Below, one piece after another: positions 26,164 through 35,735 of a DNA stretch of 64,000 nucleotides. Every line of letters starts with the position of its first letter. The stretch's first letter is position 1. Both the position numbers and the translations under genes were made by a program. The notes beneath the pieces were generated by a model. It made no database searches and was not told where the DNA came from. It saw only the letters and a program-made list of their open reading frames with translations. The DNA is from Flavobacterium ammoniigenes (GTDB lineage: Bacteria; Bacteroidota; Bacteroidia; Flavobacteriales; Flavobacteriaceae), in contig NZ_AP025184.1 in the NCBI RefSeq assembly GCF_020886055.1, positions 930,001-994,000 on the forward strand, in the 5' to 3' direction.

Positions 26164-26980
26164 CTTCTTCTCGTTTTTCTAGATTCATAATCTCTTGTCT
26201 GTCTTTCCCTTTAATGATATACACATGACCTAGGTTAGTCATATCATTGAATAATTTGATATCCAAAGTATAATAATTCGTTTCATTATCAATATATACT
26301 TTATCAATGGTACCAATGTTAATGTTTTCAGGAAAAATTACAGATTGACCTCCAGTTACAATAGTATCTCCTTTTCTTACCGAAGCTAATCTTGGAACAT
26401 CAATCAATTGAACAAATCCAGTACTCTTCCCATTCCATATCAAGGAACCAAAATGGTTTGATTTTTTAACCTTGGCATTGATCTGTGATTTTTTGTTCAA
26501 AATACTAATGACTGTAGCATAGCGAGGGGAAGTATTGTCGACAATTCCAACAATTCCTAAACTATTAATTACTCCCATATCAGGTTTAACCCCTTGGAGT
26601 TCTCCAGAATTTAAAGTGAGATAATTCTCGTGAACATTATACGAATTGTGAATTACTTTGGAGACAATAATATCAGTAGGTTTTACTCCTTTGATACTGT
26701 CTAATTTGGCAACAACAGTCGAATCTTTTCTGTTAAATAACAAACTTTTTAATGTGGCATTTTCTTGTGCCAATGCCTCATTTTGAGATTTTAAATTCAA
26801 GTATTCATCAAATTCGCTCAGTTTTTCATATACCCCACCACTCATGAAATTAGCAGAACTAATCACTTTACTTCTATGAAATGAATGGGATTGAATGGTG
26901 AGTGATAACGAAATACCTAAAAGCAGCAAAAACAGTAAGCGATTACTGTTTTTAAATATAAAAGTAAATATTTGCTGCAT
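26156..26980 (-). CDS. mreC: Rod-shape protein MreC
   Basis: MreC is a periplasmic scaffold that binds PBP2 and activates the elongasome. The 274-residue product has one N-terminal membrane segment (about residues 12-29), a short coiled coil (about 55-85, LKSQNEALAQENATLKSLL) and the tandem beta-barrel part with PDMGVINSLGIVGIVDN and KGDTIVTGGQSVIFPENINIG. A charged tail ending in EKREEDE follows. It lies 41 bases downstream of mreB. Confidence 0.93.
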   Translation of the reverse strand: MQQIFTFIFKNSNRLLFLLLLGISLSLTIQSHSFHRSKVISSANFMSGGVYEKLSEFDEYLNLKSQNEALAQENATLKSLLFNRKDSTVVAKLDSIKGVKPTDIIVSKVIHNSYNVHENYLTLNSGELQGVKPDMGVINSLGIVGIVDNTSPRYATVISILNKKSQINAKVKKSNHFGSLIWNGKSTGFVQLIDVPRLASVRKGDTIVTGGQSVIFPENINIGTIDKVYIDNETNYYTLDIKLFNDMTNLGHVYIIKGKDRQEIMNLEKREEDE

Positions 26981-27021
26981 TTTATAATTGTATTATTGAT
27001 GACTTCTCTTTTAGAACAAGA

Positions 27022-28050
27022 CTATTTAATCAAGATGCTTTTAAATCTATTGATGTTTTTAAGCGCCATACCAGTCCCTCTTACTACTGCTCTTAAAGGA
27101 TCTTCTGCGATATAAACTGGAAGATCAGTTTTTAAAGAAATTCGTTTGTCAAGACCGCGCAACATCGATCCTCCACCTGCAAGATAAATTCCTGTATTGT
27201 AAATATCGGCTGCTAATTCTGGAGGTGTTTGCGATAAGGTTTCCATAATTGCATCCTCGATACGTTGTATTGATTTATCCAATGCTTTAGCAATTTCTCG
27301 GTGAGAAACTTCTACTTGTTTAGGTTTTCCAGTTAACAAATCACGTCCTTGAACTGACATATCTTCTGGAGCAGTTTCTAAATCTTCTAAAGCGGCTCCA
27401 ATTTGAATTTTAATTTTCTCTGCGGTACTTTCTCCAACAAATAAGTTGTGTTGTGTACGCATATAATAGATGATGTCGTTTGTAAAAACATCCCCTGCAA
27501 TTTTAACTGATTTGTCACAAACAATTCCGCCAAGAGCAATAACTGCAATTTCGGTAGTACCACCACCAATATCTACAATCATATTTCCTTTAGGTTGCAT
27601 AATGTCAATTCCAATACCAATGGCTGCTGCCATAGGTTCGTGAATCAAATATACTTCTTTACCATTTACTCTTTCGCAGGATTCTTTTACCGCTCTCATC
27701 TCTACTTCGGTAATGCCTGATGGAATACAAACCACCATACGTAAAGCAGGGGTAAACATTCTTTTTTTCAGCGCAGGAATACTCTTAATAAACATATTAA
27801 TCATTTTCTCTGAAGCGTCAAAATCAGCAATTACTCCATCTTTAAGAGGGCGAATTGTTTTTATGTTTTCGTGAGTTTTACCCTGCATCATGTTGGCTTC
27901 TTTACCAACAGCAATGATTTTACCAGAAATTCTATCTCTAGCTACAATAGAAGGGCTATCTATAACAACTTTATCGTTGTGAATAATTAGTGTGTTTGCG
28001 GTACCAAGGTCGATTGCAATATCCTCGGTCATGAAATCAAAAAATCCCAT
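27022..28050 (-). CDS. mreB: Rod-shape actin homologue MreB
   Basis: MreB polymerises under the inner membrane and positions the wall-elongation complex. The 342-residue product has the actin-fold motifs DLGTANTLI (phosphate 1, from residue 15), HEPMAAAIGIGIDI, DIGGGTTEIAVI (phosphate 2) and LAGGGSMLRGLD (adenosine). Length and sequence are typical. It is the first gene of the mreBCD-mrdA-rodA run and has its own -7 box, 40 bases upstream, after purH. Confidence 0.97.
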   Translation of the reverse strand: MGFFDFMTEDIAIDLGTANTLIIHNDKVVIDSPSIVARDRISGKIIAVGKEANMMQGKTHENIKTIRPLKDGVIADFDASEKMINMFIKSIPALKKRMFTPALRMVVCIPSGITEVEMRAVKESCERVNGKEVYLIHEPMAAAIGIGIDIMQPKGNMIVDIGGGTTEIAVIALGGIVCDKSVKIAGDVFTNDIIYYMRTQHNLFVGESTAEKIKIQIGAALEDLETAPEDMSVQGRDLLTGKPKQVEVSHREIAKALDKSIQRIEDAIMETLSQTPPELAADIYNTGIYLAGGGSMLRGLDKRISLKTDLPVYIAEDPLRAVVRGTGMALKNINRFKSILIK

Positions 28051-28089
28051 AAGCGTAATTGGGTTTTAAATTTAAAATTAAATAACAAG

Positions 28090-28097
28090 CAAAGTTA
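28090..28097 (-). promoter_or_regulatory. Candidate -7 box for mreB
   Basis: The minus strand reads TAACTTTG, a full match to TAnnTTTG, in the 53-base gap between the purH stop and mreB. No good -33 TTG is seen. No terminator separates purH from mreB, so read-through is also possible. Confidence 0.5.
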
Positions 28098-28103
28098 AAC
28101 AAA

Positions 28104-29630
28104 TTAATGTTTAAAATGACGTGTTCCTGTAAATACCATTGCTAATTTATTTTCATTACAATAGTCAATACTTAACTGATCTTTAATAGATCCTCCAGGT
28201 TGAATTACAGCTGTGATTCCTGCTTTTTTAGCCAATTCCACACAATCAGGAAATGGGAAGAAAGCATCACTAGCCATAGAGGCTCCATTCAAGTCAAAAC
28301 CAAAGGCATTGGCTTTGTCAATTGCTTGCATTAAAGCATCAACTCTAGAGGTTTGTCCTGTTCCAGATGAGATAAGTGTGCCATTTTTAGCAAAAACAAT
28401 AGTGTTCGATTTGGTGTTTTTGCACACTTTAGATGCAAAAATTAAATCGTCTACTTCTTGGGCAGTTGGAGCTGTTAGTGTAACGGTTTTTAAATCTTCT
28501 TTGGTATCGGTAATGTTATTTCTGTCTTGAACTAAAATCCCGTTCAAGCAAGTACGAACTTGTCTTTGTGGCAAAGCCACCTCATTTTGAACTAATATAA
28601 TTCGGTTTTTCTTTTCTTCTAAAATTGCGATGGCTTCTGTATCAAAAGCAGGTGCGATAACTACTTCGCAGAACAACTTGTTGATTTCAGTTGCGGTTGC
28701 AACATCTATTTTGGTGTTGGAGATTAACACTCCCCCAAAAGCAGAGGTTGGATCACAAGCCAAAGCCGCTAAGTAGGCTTCGCTAATTGTTTTTCTTGAG
28801 GCCAATCCACACGCATTATTGTGTTTTAGGATAGCAAATGTAGGACCGTCGTTTTTAAATTCTGCGATTAAATTTACGGCAGCATCTACATCAAGGAGGT
28901 TGTTGTATGACAACTCTTTCCCATGAACTTTGTTGAACATTTGGTCAAATTCGCCAAAGAAAAATCCTTTTTGATGTGGGTTTTCTCCGTAACGCAATAC
29001 TTGTCCATTGGCAATACTTTCTTTATAAATAGTTTCGTCTGTATTGAAATAGTTAAAGATAGCACCGTCATAATGCGAAGAAACGTGAAATGCTTTGGTT
29101 GCCAAAAGCTTTCTGTCTTCCAATGTTGTAGCGCCATTTTGAGCCGTAATCATATCTAAAAACAAGCTATAATCGTCAACAGAAGCGACAATAACAGTAT
29201 CCTTGAAGTTTTTGGCTGCGGCACGAATCAATGAAATTCCACCAATATCAATTTTTTCAATGATGTCAGCTTCACTAGCACCAGAGGCAACTGTTTTTTC
29301 AAACGGATACAAGTCAACAATGACTAAATCAATCTGAGGAATGTCATATTCCTTCATTTGTTGCACATCACTTTCATTATCTTGACGGTTTAAGATGCCT
29401 CCAAAAACTTTTGGATGTAATGTTTTTACTCTCCCACCAAGGATTGAAGGATAAGAAGTTACATCTTCAACAGGAATTACAGGAATACCTAGGTTTTTGA
29501 TGAAATCTTCGGTTCCTCCTGTAGAGTAAAGGGTTACATTTTGTGAATGCAATTTTCTTACAATTGGTTCAAGACCGTCTTTTGAAAATACTGAAATTAA
29601 TGCAGATTGAATCGATTTAGTTGTGCTCAT
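28104..29630 (-). CDS. purH: Bifunctional AICAR transformylase/IMP cyclohydrolase
   Basis: PurH carries out the last two steps of IMP synthesis: formylation of AICAR with 10-formyl-tetrahydrofolate, then ring closure. The 508-residue product has an N-terminal MGS-like cyclohydrolase domain (SVFSKDGLEPIVRKL, STGGTEDFIK, LGGRVKTLHPKVFGGI) and a C-terminal transformylase domain with the catalytic KHNNACG motif and NGASMASDAFFPFPD. Length matches the family (E. coli 529). It has a full -7 box in front and lies upstream of mreB on the same strand. Confidence 0.96.
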   Translation of the reverse strand: MSTTKSIQSALISVFSKDGLEPIVRKLHSQNVTLYSTGGTEDFIKNLGIPVIPVEDVTSYPSILGGRVKTLHPKVFGGILNRQDNESDVQQMKEYDIPQIDLVIVDLYPFEKTVASGASEADIIEKIDIGGISLIRAAAKNFKDTVIVASVDDYSLFLDMITAQNGATTLEDRKLLATKAFHVSSHYDGAIFNYFNTDETIYKESIANGQVLRYGENPHQKGFFFGEFDQMFNKVHGKELSYNNLLDVDAAVNLIAEFKNDGPTFAILKHNNACGLASRKTISEAYLAALACDPTSAFGGVLISNTKIDVATATEINKLFCEVVIAPAFDTEAIAILEEKKNRIILVQNEVALPQRQVRTCLNGILVQDRNNITDTKEDLKTVTLTAPTAQEVDDLIFASKVCKNTKSNTIVFAKNGTLISSGTGQTSRVDALMQAIDKANAFGFDLNGASMASDAFFPFPDCVELAKKAGITAVIQPGGSIKDQLSIDYCNENKLAMVFTGTRHFKH

Positions 29631-29653
29631 TGTGTAGTTAAAATTTTAAAGTG

Positions 29654-29661
29654 CAAAAATA
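29654..29661 (-). promoter_or_regulatory. Candidate -7 box for purH
   Basis: The minus strand reads TATTTTTG, a full match to TAnnTTTG, 23 bases before the purH start codon. No TTG was found at the -33 distance. Confidence 0.5.
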
Positions 29662-29796
29662 GTTTTTTTTTGATTATAAATATCCATCTAAAGCTGTAAC
29701 ATTCTGAGAAATATATACACTTATCTTCCAACTAATTTATATTAGGTTTTTGAATAAAATTTACTGAATTTTACATTGTTACAAAAGAAAAAAAGT

Positions 29797-31047
29797 ATGC
29801 TAGTATATCTTCGATTATTAAAAGAGAGTTTTGGATTTGCATTGAATGCTTTGCGCAATAATAAACTCAGGACCTTGCTTTCATTATTAGGGGTTACTAT
29901 AGGCATTTTTTCAATTATTGCAGTACTTGCTGCAGTTGATTCTTTGGACCGAAAAATCAAAAAAGACTTGAGTAGTTTGGATAAAAACACCATTTATTTG
30001 ATGCGTTTTTCTTTTGGGCCCTCTGAAATTCCGCAATGGAAAAGAGAACAATTTCCAAACGTTAAATATGATGAATACGAATATTTAAAAGGTTCAATGA
30101 ATGATGTCAATCAAATGGCTTTTCAATTTTTTGTCAATAGAGAATCTGTAAAATACCAATCCGCAACCGTTAGTGATATTAATGTGGTTCCAGTTTCACA
30201 TGAATTTATAGAAATTGAAGGTTTAGAATTTGACGAAGGTCGTTTTTATAATGAATCGGAATCCAATTCTGGCTCGGCCGTTATTGTTTTAGGAAATGAA
30301 ATAGCATCGGGTCTTTTTGAAGGAGCCAATCCAATTGGCAAAAACATTAGATTGTACGGTCAACGTTTTACGGTAATTGGTGTTTTGAAAAAACAAGGCG
30401 CTGGAATTTTTGGGGATAGTAATGATACTTCGGTTTTTATTCCTGTCAATTTTTTAAGACGAATGTATGGCGATAACAATGATGCCTTAACTCCAGTAAT
30501 TTTGGTAAAACCAGAAAAAGGGGTTGATATGGATGCATTTAAAGCCGAACTCACTCAAAAATTGCGCAACTTTCGTGGAATGAAAACTGATGAAATAGAC
30601 AATTTTTTTATCAATGTCTTGTCTGGATTTACAGATTTGATTGATGGAATTGTAGGTCAAATGAATGTAGTAGGTTGGATTATCAGTGGATTTTCTTTGT
30701 TAGTGGGTGGCTTTGGAATTGCCAATATCATGTTCGTATCTGTAAAAGAACGAACCAATTTAATTGGTATACAAAAATCACTTGGTGCTAAAAATAGATT
30801 TATCTTGTTTCAATTTTTATTTGAAGCCGTTATTTTATCAGTAATTGGTGGTGCTGTAGGATTGTTTTTGGTTTGGATCATATCGATAGTTTTAACGAAA
30901 GCTATGGACTTTGAGTTTGTATTAAGTATGGGCAATGTGTTTTTAGGTACAGGATTAGCCGCAATGATTGGTTTGATATCTGGAATTTTACCTGCAATCA
31001 CCGCTTCAAAACTAGATCCAGTTGAAGCGATTCGTACAGGAATGTAA
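29797..31047 (+). CDS. MacB-type ABC transporter permease
   Basis: The start at 29797 (MLVYLRLLKESFGFALN) was chosen over an upstream TTG because the MacB-type N-terminal amphipathic segment begins there. The 416-residue protein has one N-terminal helix, a large periplasmic MacB core domain (about residues 45-280) and three C-terminal FtsX-type helices, with GIQKSLGAKNRFILFQFLFEA between them. Such permeases work with an ATPase of the LolD/MacB type in mechanotransmission or lipoprotein and peptide export. No ATPase gene is next to it, so the partner must be encoded elsewhere. Confidence 0.88.
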   Translation: MLVYLRLLKESFGFALNALRNNKLRTLLSLLGVTIGIFSIIAVLAAVDSLDRKIKKDLSSLDKNTIYLMRFSFGPSEIPQWKREQFPNVKYDEYEYLKGSMNDVNQMAFQFFVNRESVKYQSATVSDINVVPVSHEFIEIEGLEFDEGRFYNESESNSGSAVIVLGNEIASGLFEGANPIGKNIRLYGQRFTVIGVLKKQGAGIFGDSNDTSVFIPVNFLRRMYGDNNDALTPVILVKPEKGVDMDAFKAELTQKLRNFRGMKTDEIDNFFINVLSGFTDLIDGIVGQMNVVGWIISGFSLLVGGFGIANIMFVSVKERTNLIGIQKSLGAKNRFILFQFLFEAVILSVIGGAVGLFLVWIISIVLTKAMDFEFVLSMGNVFLGTGLAAMIGLISGILPAITASKLDPVEAIRTGM

Positions 31048-31067
31048 AACAATTTTAGAACTAATAA

Positions 31068-31112
31068 AAAAAGAAACCCCAAAATGCAATTTGCCTTTTG
31101 GGGTTTCTTTTT
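31068..31112. terminator. Bidirectional terminator between the ABC permease gene and accD
   Basis: A 14-bp perfect stem AAGAAACCCCAAAA/TTTTGGGGTTTCTT with an 11-base loop has A and T runs on its two sides, serving both converging genes. Confidence 0.87.
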
Positions 31113-31127
31113 ATTTTAAATTTTCAA

Positions 31128-31982
31128 CTATCGAATATCGTTGTTTTGAATCAAATCGATATAAAGATTGATGTTGTCTTTCAATTCCTTTCTTGGTGAG
31201 ATAAAATCTAAGAAACCATGCTCTAGAAGAAATTCAGCAGTTTGAAATCCATCTGGCAAATCTTTTCCTGTTGTATCTCTAACTACACGAGGTCCTGCAA
31301 ATCCAATCAATGCGCCTGGTTCTGAGATGTTGATATCTCCTAACATAGCATAAGAGGCTGTAGTTCCACCTGTGGTTGGATCTGTACAAAGTGAGATATA
31401 GGGTAATTTTGCTTCGGCTAATTGAACTAATTTTACCGAAGTTTTGGCTAATTGCATTAAAGAAAATGCAGCTTCCATCATACGAGCTCCACCTGATTTT
31501 GATATCATTACAAAAGGCAATTTGTTTTGGATTGCATGGTCAATTCCTCTTACGATTTTTTCTCCCACAACACCTCCAATAGATCCTCCAATAAAAGCAA
31601 AATCCATACAACAAACTACTAGTTCTTTTCCTTTTGATTTTCCAACAGCTGTTCGTACCGCATCATTCAATTTTGTCTTTGATGTAACATCTTTAAGACG
31701 GTCTGAATACTTTTTGGTATCTACGAAATGCAATGAATCTTTTGAGGTCATGTTCTTATCTAATTCAACAAACTCATTATTGTCAAATAAGATTTCGAAA
31801 TACGTTTCACTTCCAATTCTAACGTGAAAATCATCTTCAGGACTCACATATAAATTACGTGCTAATTCCTCTGCGTCAATAATTTTTCCAGTTGGAGATT
31901 TGTACCAAAGACCTTTTGGAACATCCATTTTGTCTTCAGTAGGAGTAGTAATGCCTTTTTCGTGTCTTTTAAACCAAGCCAT
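31128..31982 (-). CDS. accD: Acetyl-CoA carboxylase carboxyltransferase subunit beta
   Basis: AccD with AccA moves the carboxyl group from biotin to acetyl-CoA, giving malonyl-CoA for fatty acid synthesis. The 284-residue product aligns along its length with E. coli AccD: GLWYKSP (GVWTKCD in E. coli), [60 protein letters not shown] and [11 protein letters not shown]. The crotonase-type carboxyltransferase core is intact. All four cysteines of the usual N-terminal zinc ribbon are replaced (S and G in the first pair, S and D in the second). It lies downstream of fbaA on the same strand. Confidence 0.95.
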   Translation of the reverse strand: MAWFKRHEKGITTPTEDKMDVPKGLWYKSPTGKIIDAEELARNLYVSPEDDFHVRIGSETYFEILFDNNEFVELDKNMTSKDSLHFVDTKKYSDRLKDVTSKTKLNDAVRTAVGKSKGKELVVCCMDFAFIGGSIGGVVGEKIVRGIDHAIQNKLPFVMISKSGGARMMEAAFSLMQLAKTSVKLVQLAEAKLPYISLCTDPTTGGTTASYAMLGDINISEPGALIGFAGPRVVRDTTGKDLPDGFQTAEFLLEHGFLDFISPRKELKDNINLYIDLIQNNDIR

Positions 31983-32000
31983 AGTTGTACTAAATAATAA

Positions 32001-32031
32001 ACCATTGACAATTCATTGAATTGTCAATGGT
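32001..32031 (-). terminator. Perfect 14-bp hairpin between fbaA and accD
   Basis: ACCATTGACAATTC pairs perfectly with GAATTGTCAATGGT around a 3-base loop, 9 bases after the fbaA stop. On the minus strand it is followed by TTATTATTTAG, a poor T run, so it may be a weak terminator, an mRNA end-stabilising hairpin, or an attenuator ahead of accD. Confidence 0.6.
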
Positions 32032-32039
32032 CAAGTTAA

Positions 32040-33107
32040 TTATAGAGTGTTTACATTGTTCAAGTCAGCAAATGCTTGCTCTAATCTTGTGTTGAATGTA
32101 ACTTCACTTTCGCGAATCCATTTTCTTGGATCGTAGTATTTTTTGTTAGGAACATCAGCACCTTCTGGGTTACCAATTTGTGTTTTCAGATAGTCAATGT
32201 TTTTAACCATATAATCACGAATTCCTTCAGTATATGCAAATTGTAAATCAGTATCGATGTTCATTTTAACTACACCATATCCAATAGACTCTCTAATTTC
32301 TTCTAATGTAGAACCAGATCCACCGTGGAAAACGAAATCAACTGGATTAGCTCCAGTATTGAATTTGTTTTGTACGAAGTCTTGAGAATTTTTCAAGATT
32401 TTTGGAGTTAATTTTACGTTACCTGGTTTGTATACCCCGTGAACGTTTCCAAAAGCTGCAGCAATCGTAAATTTAGGACTTACTTTTGATAATTCCTCAT
32501 AAGCATAAGCTACTTCTTCAGGTTGTGTATATAATTTTGAACTATCAACATCAGAATTGTCAACACCATCTTCTTCACCACCCGTAATTCCTAATTCGAT
32601 TTCTAATGTCATTCCCATTTTGCTCATACGAGCTAGGTATTCTTTACAGATTTCGATGTTTTCTTCAATTGGCTCTTCTGACAAGTCAATCATATGTGAA
32701 GAAAATAATGGTTTTCCAGTTGCAGCAAAATGTTTTTCAGAGGCATCCAATAAACCGTCAATCCAAGGTAATAATTTTTTAGCACAGTGATCTGTGTGTA
32801 AAATTACAGTTGCTCCGTAAGCTTCTGCTAATGTATGAATATGAAGAGCTCCTGCAATTCCACCAGCGATAGCTGCTTTCTCATTTGCATTAGACAATCC
32901 TTTTCCAGCATTAAATTGTGCCCCACCATTAGAAAATTGAATAATAACAGGCGCATTTAATTTAGCTGCTGTTTCAATAACTCCATTGATTGTGCTTGAT
33001 CCAGTTACGTTAACTGCAGGAAGTGCAAAACCTTTTTCTTTTGCATAATTAAAGATCTCTTGTACTTGATCTCCAGTAGCAACTCCTGGTTTGATGTTGT
33101 GTGACAT
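32040..33107 (-). CDS. fbaA: Class II fructose-bisphosphate aldolase
   Basis: The zinc-dependent aldolase interconverts fructose 1,6-bisphosphate with two triose phosphates in glycolysis and gluconeogenesis. The 355-residue product shows HTDHCAKKLLPWIDGL with the catalytic Asp and a metal-binding His, SSHMIDLSEEP, EIELGITGGEEDGVDN, FGNVHGVYKPGNVKL, DFVFHGGSGSTLEEI and KMNIDTDLQFAYTEGIRDY. These are the hallmarks of the E. coli FbaA-like class IIA enzyme, and the length (E. coli 359) agrees. A full -7 box lies 36 bases upstream. Confidence 0.97.
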   Translation of the reverse strand: MSHNIKPGVATGDQVQEIFNYAKEKGFALPAVNVTGSSTINGVIETAAKLNAPVIIQFSNGGAQFNAGKGLSNANEKAAIAGGIAGALHIHTLAEAYGATVILHTDHCAKKLLPWIDGLLDASEKHFAATGKPLFSSHMIDLSEEPIEENIEICKEYLARMSKMGMTLEIELGITGGEEDGVDNSDVDSSKLYTQPEEVAYAYEELSKVSPKFTIAAAFGNVHGVYKPGNVKLTPKILKNSQDFVQNKFNTGANPVDFVFHGGSGSTLEEIRESIGYGVVKMNIDTDLQFAYTEGIRDYMVKNIDYLKTQIGNPEGADVPNKKYYDPRKWIRESEVTFNTRLEQAFADLNNVNTL

Positions 33108-33142
33108 TGTAATTGTTTTTAGTTGTTTTTAGTTTGAGTTCG

Positions 33143-33150
33143 CAAAAATA
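33143..33150 (-). promoter_or_regulatory. Candidate -7 box for fbaA
   Basis: The minus strand reads TATTTTTG, a full match to TAnnTTTG, between fbaA and the TamA-like gene. No -33 TTG at the right distance was found. Confidence 0.5.
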
Positions 33151-33164
33151 AGAATTAATTAGTA

Positions 33165-35699
33165 TTAGAATGGATAATTTATTCCAAAATTTAATACGGA
33201 CTGCCCGAAATTACAATCTTTTAGCCATCTTCGATCTTTGTTTTGTGCTGGATTATAGGTTTTGAAACCTAAGTCAAAGCGAAGCACAAAAAAGTTCAAA
33301 TCATAGCGAAGTCCAAATCCTGTTCCTAGTGCTATGTTTTCTAAATCTTTCAATCCTTTAAATGTTGCCTTAGGGTCCACCGTATTGTCTAGAACATTCC
33401 AAATGTTTCCTGCGTCTGCAAACAGGGCGCCTTTCAAGCTCCCTAAAATTTTAAATCGGAATTCCCCACTGATGGTTAATTTCATATTGGCTTCATTGAA
33501 ATCATTGATTCCTCCTGTACTTCCAGGACCTAAACGATACGGATTCCAACCTCTATTATCATTGGAACCTCCTGAATAATAACTTCTTGAAAAAGGAATA
33601 TTGTCCGAATTCCCAAAAGGTATTGCGATGCCAAAAAAGCCTCGAATAGCAATTACTTTTTCTCTGGATAAATCCCAATATTTTACAAAATCAAATTCTG
33701 TTTTTATATATTCTGAATATTCTAAATTAAATAGCTCATAACGATTGGAAGTGTTTTTATTCAAATTTGTAGCATTAGCAAACAAACTCAGAATAGAACC
33801 TGCAGATTCAATTTTAGTTTTGAAAAGATAAAAATCGCTATCAGCTAAGTCTTTTTTGGTTGTAGTTGAATAGCTAAAATTGGTAGCTAGTATAAAATCA
33901 TTTTCGGTAAGTCTAAATTGTCTCTCTGCAATACTTTTTACAGTGGAATAATCAGTTACGGAGCTGGGAACAGCCTGTGTTAAGATGCTATTTATAAATT
34001 GATTGGTTCCGTTTTCAATTGTTAAGTTGCCATCGGCATCATAGAAATTAGCGCCAATTTGATAGGATGGATTTTTAGCTAAAGTGTTCAACGCTGCATA
34101 CGAAGAAGAGTACACATTATAGTAATTCTTAGGATTTAAGTTTCGAACAAATTGTACATTAAACAAATCAAATCGTGCAGTTCTGTTGGTTTTTGGGGTC
34201 CAATTGTAATTGATGGCACCTATGAAATTTTCTTTGTCTAATCCAATATTTTTTTGAGTAGAATAGCCGGTTGTAATTAAGGTGGAAGGAATCATGCTTT
34301 TTGGAATGATTTTCTCGGTTGCAAAAGGCATTACGATTCTTGGAAAATTTAGTTTTAAATCTACTCCAAGTTCAGAGGCATTAAAAAACACGTCATTTGG
34401 ATTGGCAAAATCTTTGGAGGATCCCACATTAGCTCTGCCCGAAAACTCTAATGTTTCGGCTCCATTAAAAACGTTTCGAATGGAAATAGAAGGGCTAAAA
34501 CTAATACCAATATTTTGAATATTCGAGTGTGTTACATCTAGTGACTGTCCAAAGCTGTATTTCTTTTTTGGAGTCAAATAAATCTTTGCAATTAGGGATT
34601 GTGCTGTACTATCTCTTTTATCTTGTTCGTAAATAATAGAAGGGTAATTAAAGATTTTTAGATTACTTAAATACCGACTAGTTAAATTGGTTTTTGTATC
34701 CGAGAAATACCCTCCTTTGTTGATAAAAACAGCATCTGTAATGGCAAAAGGTTTGTATTTGAGTTTATTTCGGCTTACCAATTTAAAATTCTTATACTCT
34801 GTGCTATCCGTTAGAGTTGCTTTTGCATCAGCTGCAGAATAATCGGTAAAAATTCTAACGTCACTTATTTTGTATAATTTGAATGGCTCAGTAACAGTTA
34901 CATCTTGCTTTTGGTAATTGTAATCGCCAATTTTTAATCGGACGCTGGCTTTGTTTTTTTTCTGAATAGTGTCAATATCAAAACTAACATTGTTCGGTTG
35001 AAAATCATAGGCACCGCTATTTCGGAATAAAGTTGTGATTCTATTTTTTTCATTTTCAAAATCCTCCGTTTTATATCTGTTCCCAGGTTTTATAATTGAA
35101 TTGGATTGGGTTGATTGGTACAATGAATCTAAAACTACCGTTGCTATTTCAGTAGATACCGAATCAATTGTGTAAGCAACACCAGGTTCTATATAATAAT
35201 TGACACGGCCTTTTTTAAGACCAACGGTGTCAAAAACAGATTTGATTTTGACATCAAAAAAACCTTTATTAAAATAGAAATATGATAAACGCAATACCGA
35301 CTTCTCGGTTTTCAACGGATCGTAAATCACCGGAGGCTCGCCAATTTTTTTTAAAAAATTAGAAATGCCATGTTGCCAAAACGATTTCCCTTTTTGGTTT
35401 ATCGGTTTATAAGTAGGACTTGTAGCAACCGGATTTTGTATTGCTTGATGAGTAGAGTCAATTTTGGCTTTTGCCCAATTATTGAATGTCAAAAATAGCG
35501 GAATTCCAGCTATTTTACTATTTGGTTTTTGGTACAATTGACTGAACGTAGTTTCATCGGAAATCACTTTGTTATTCTCGAATATTTCGTTTTTAGTCAA
35601 CAAAAATTTACCGTTTGGAACTCTTTTTACAGCGTTACAAGCAGAAATAAATATTGCAATTAGAATAAATGCAGTTACTTTTGTGAAAATATGTTTCAA
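33165..35699 (-). CDS. BamA/TamA-type outer-membrane protein with a lipoprotein signal
   Basis: The 844-residue protein has an N-terminal signal ending in FISACNAVKRVP, a lipobox with Cys21, so the N-terminus may be lipid-anchored. POTRA-like repeats follow (for example YKPFAITDAVFINKGGYFSD), then a C-terminal 16-strand surface-antigen barrel (Bac_surface_Ag) with the late motif RGWNPYRLGPGS, which is the RGF-type lid-lock segment of Omp85 proteins, and a C-terminal Phe (FGINYPF). This set is typical of the Bacteroidota TamA-like family; the main BamA is usually encoded elsewhere and lacks a lipobox. The role is probably protein or lipid insertion at the outer membrane. Confidence 0.9.
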   Translation of the reverse strand: MKHIFTKVTAFILIAIFISACNAVKRVPNGKFLLTKNEIFENNKVISDETTFSQLYQKPNSKIAGIPLFLTFNNWAKAKIDSTHQAIQNPVATSPTYKPINQKGKSFWQHGISNFLKKIGEPPVIYDPLKTEKSVLRLSYFYFNKGFFDVKIKSVFDTVGLKKGRVNYYIEPGVAYTIDSVSTEIATVVLDSLYQSTQSNSIIKPGNRYKTEDFENEKNRITTLFRNSGAYDFQPNNVSFDIDTIQKKNKASVRLKIGDYNYQKQDVTVTEPFKLYKISDVRIFTDYSAADAKATLTDSTEYKNFKLVSRNKLKYKPFAITDAVFINKGGYFSDTKTNLTSRYLSNLKIFNYPSIIYEQDKRDSTAQSLIAKIYLTPKKKYSFGQSLDVTHSNIQNIGISFSPSISIRNVFNGAETLEFSGRANVGSSKDFANPNDVFFNASELGVDLKLNFPRIVMPFATEKIIPKSMIPSTLITTGYSTQKNIGLDKENFIGAINYNWTPKTNRTARFDLFNVQFVRNLNPKNYYNVYSSSYAALNTLAKNPSYQIGANFYDADGNLTIENGTNQFINSILTQAVPSSVTDYSTVKSIAERQFRLTENDFILATNFSYSTTTKKDLADSDFYLFKTKIESAGSILSLFANATNLNKNTSNRYELFNLEYSEYIKTEFDFVKYWDLSREKVIAIRGFFGIAIPFGNSDNIPFSRSYYSGGSNDNRGWNPYRLGPGSTGGINDFNEANMKLTISGEFRFKILGSLKGALFADAGNIWNVLDNTVDPKATFKGLKDLENIALGTGFGLRYDLNFFVLRFDLGFKTYNPAQNKDRRWLKDCNFGQSVLNFGINYPF

Positions 35700-35718
35700 C
35701 GGTTCTAAAATTTTAATT

Positions 35719-35726
35719 CAAAAGTA
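35719..35726 (-). promoter_or_regulatory. Candidate -7 box for the TamA-like gene
   Basis: The minus strand reads TACTTTTG, a full match to TAnnTTTG, in the short divergent gap between the TamA-like gene and the methyltransferase gene. The -33 TTG is not at the usual spacing. Confidence 0.45.
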
Positions 35727-35735
35727 CATTTTTTT

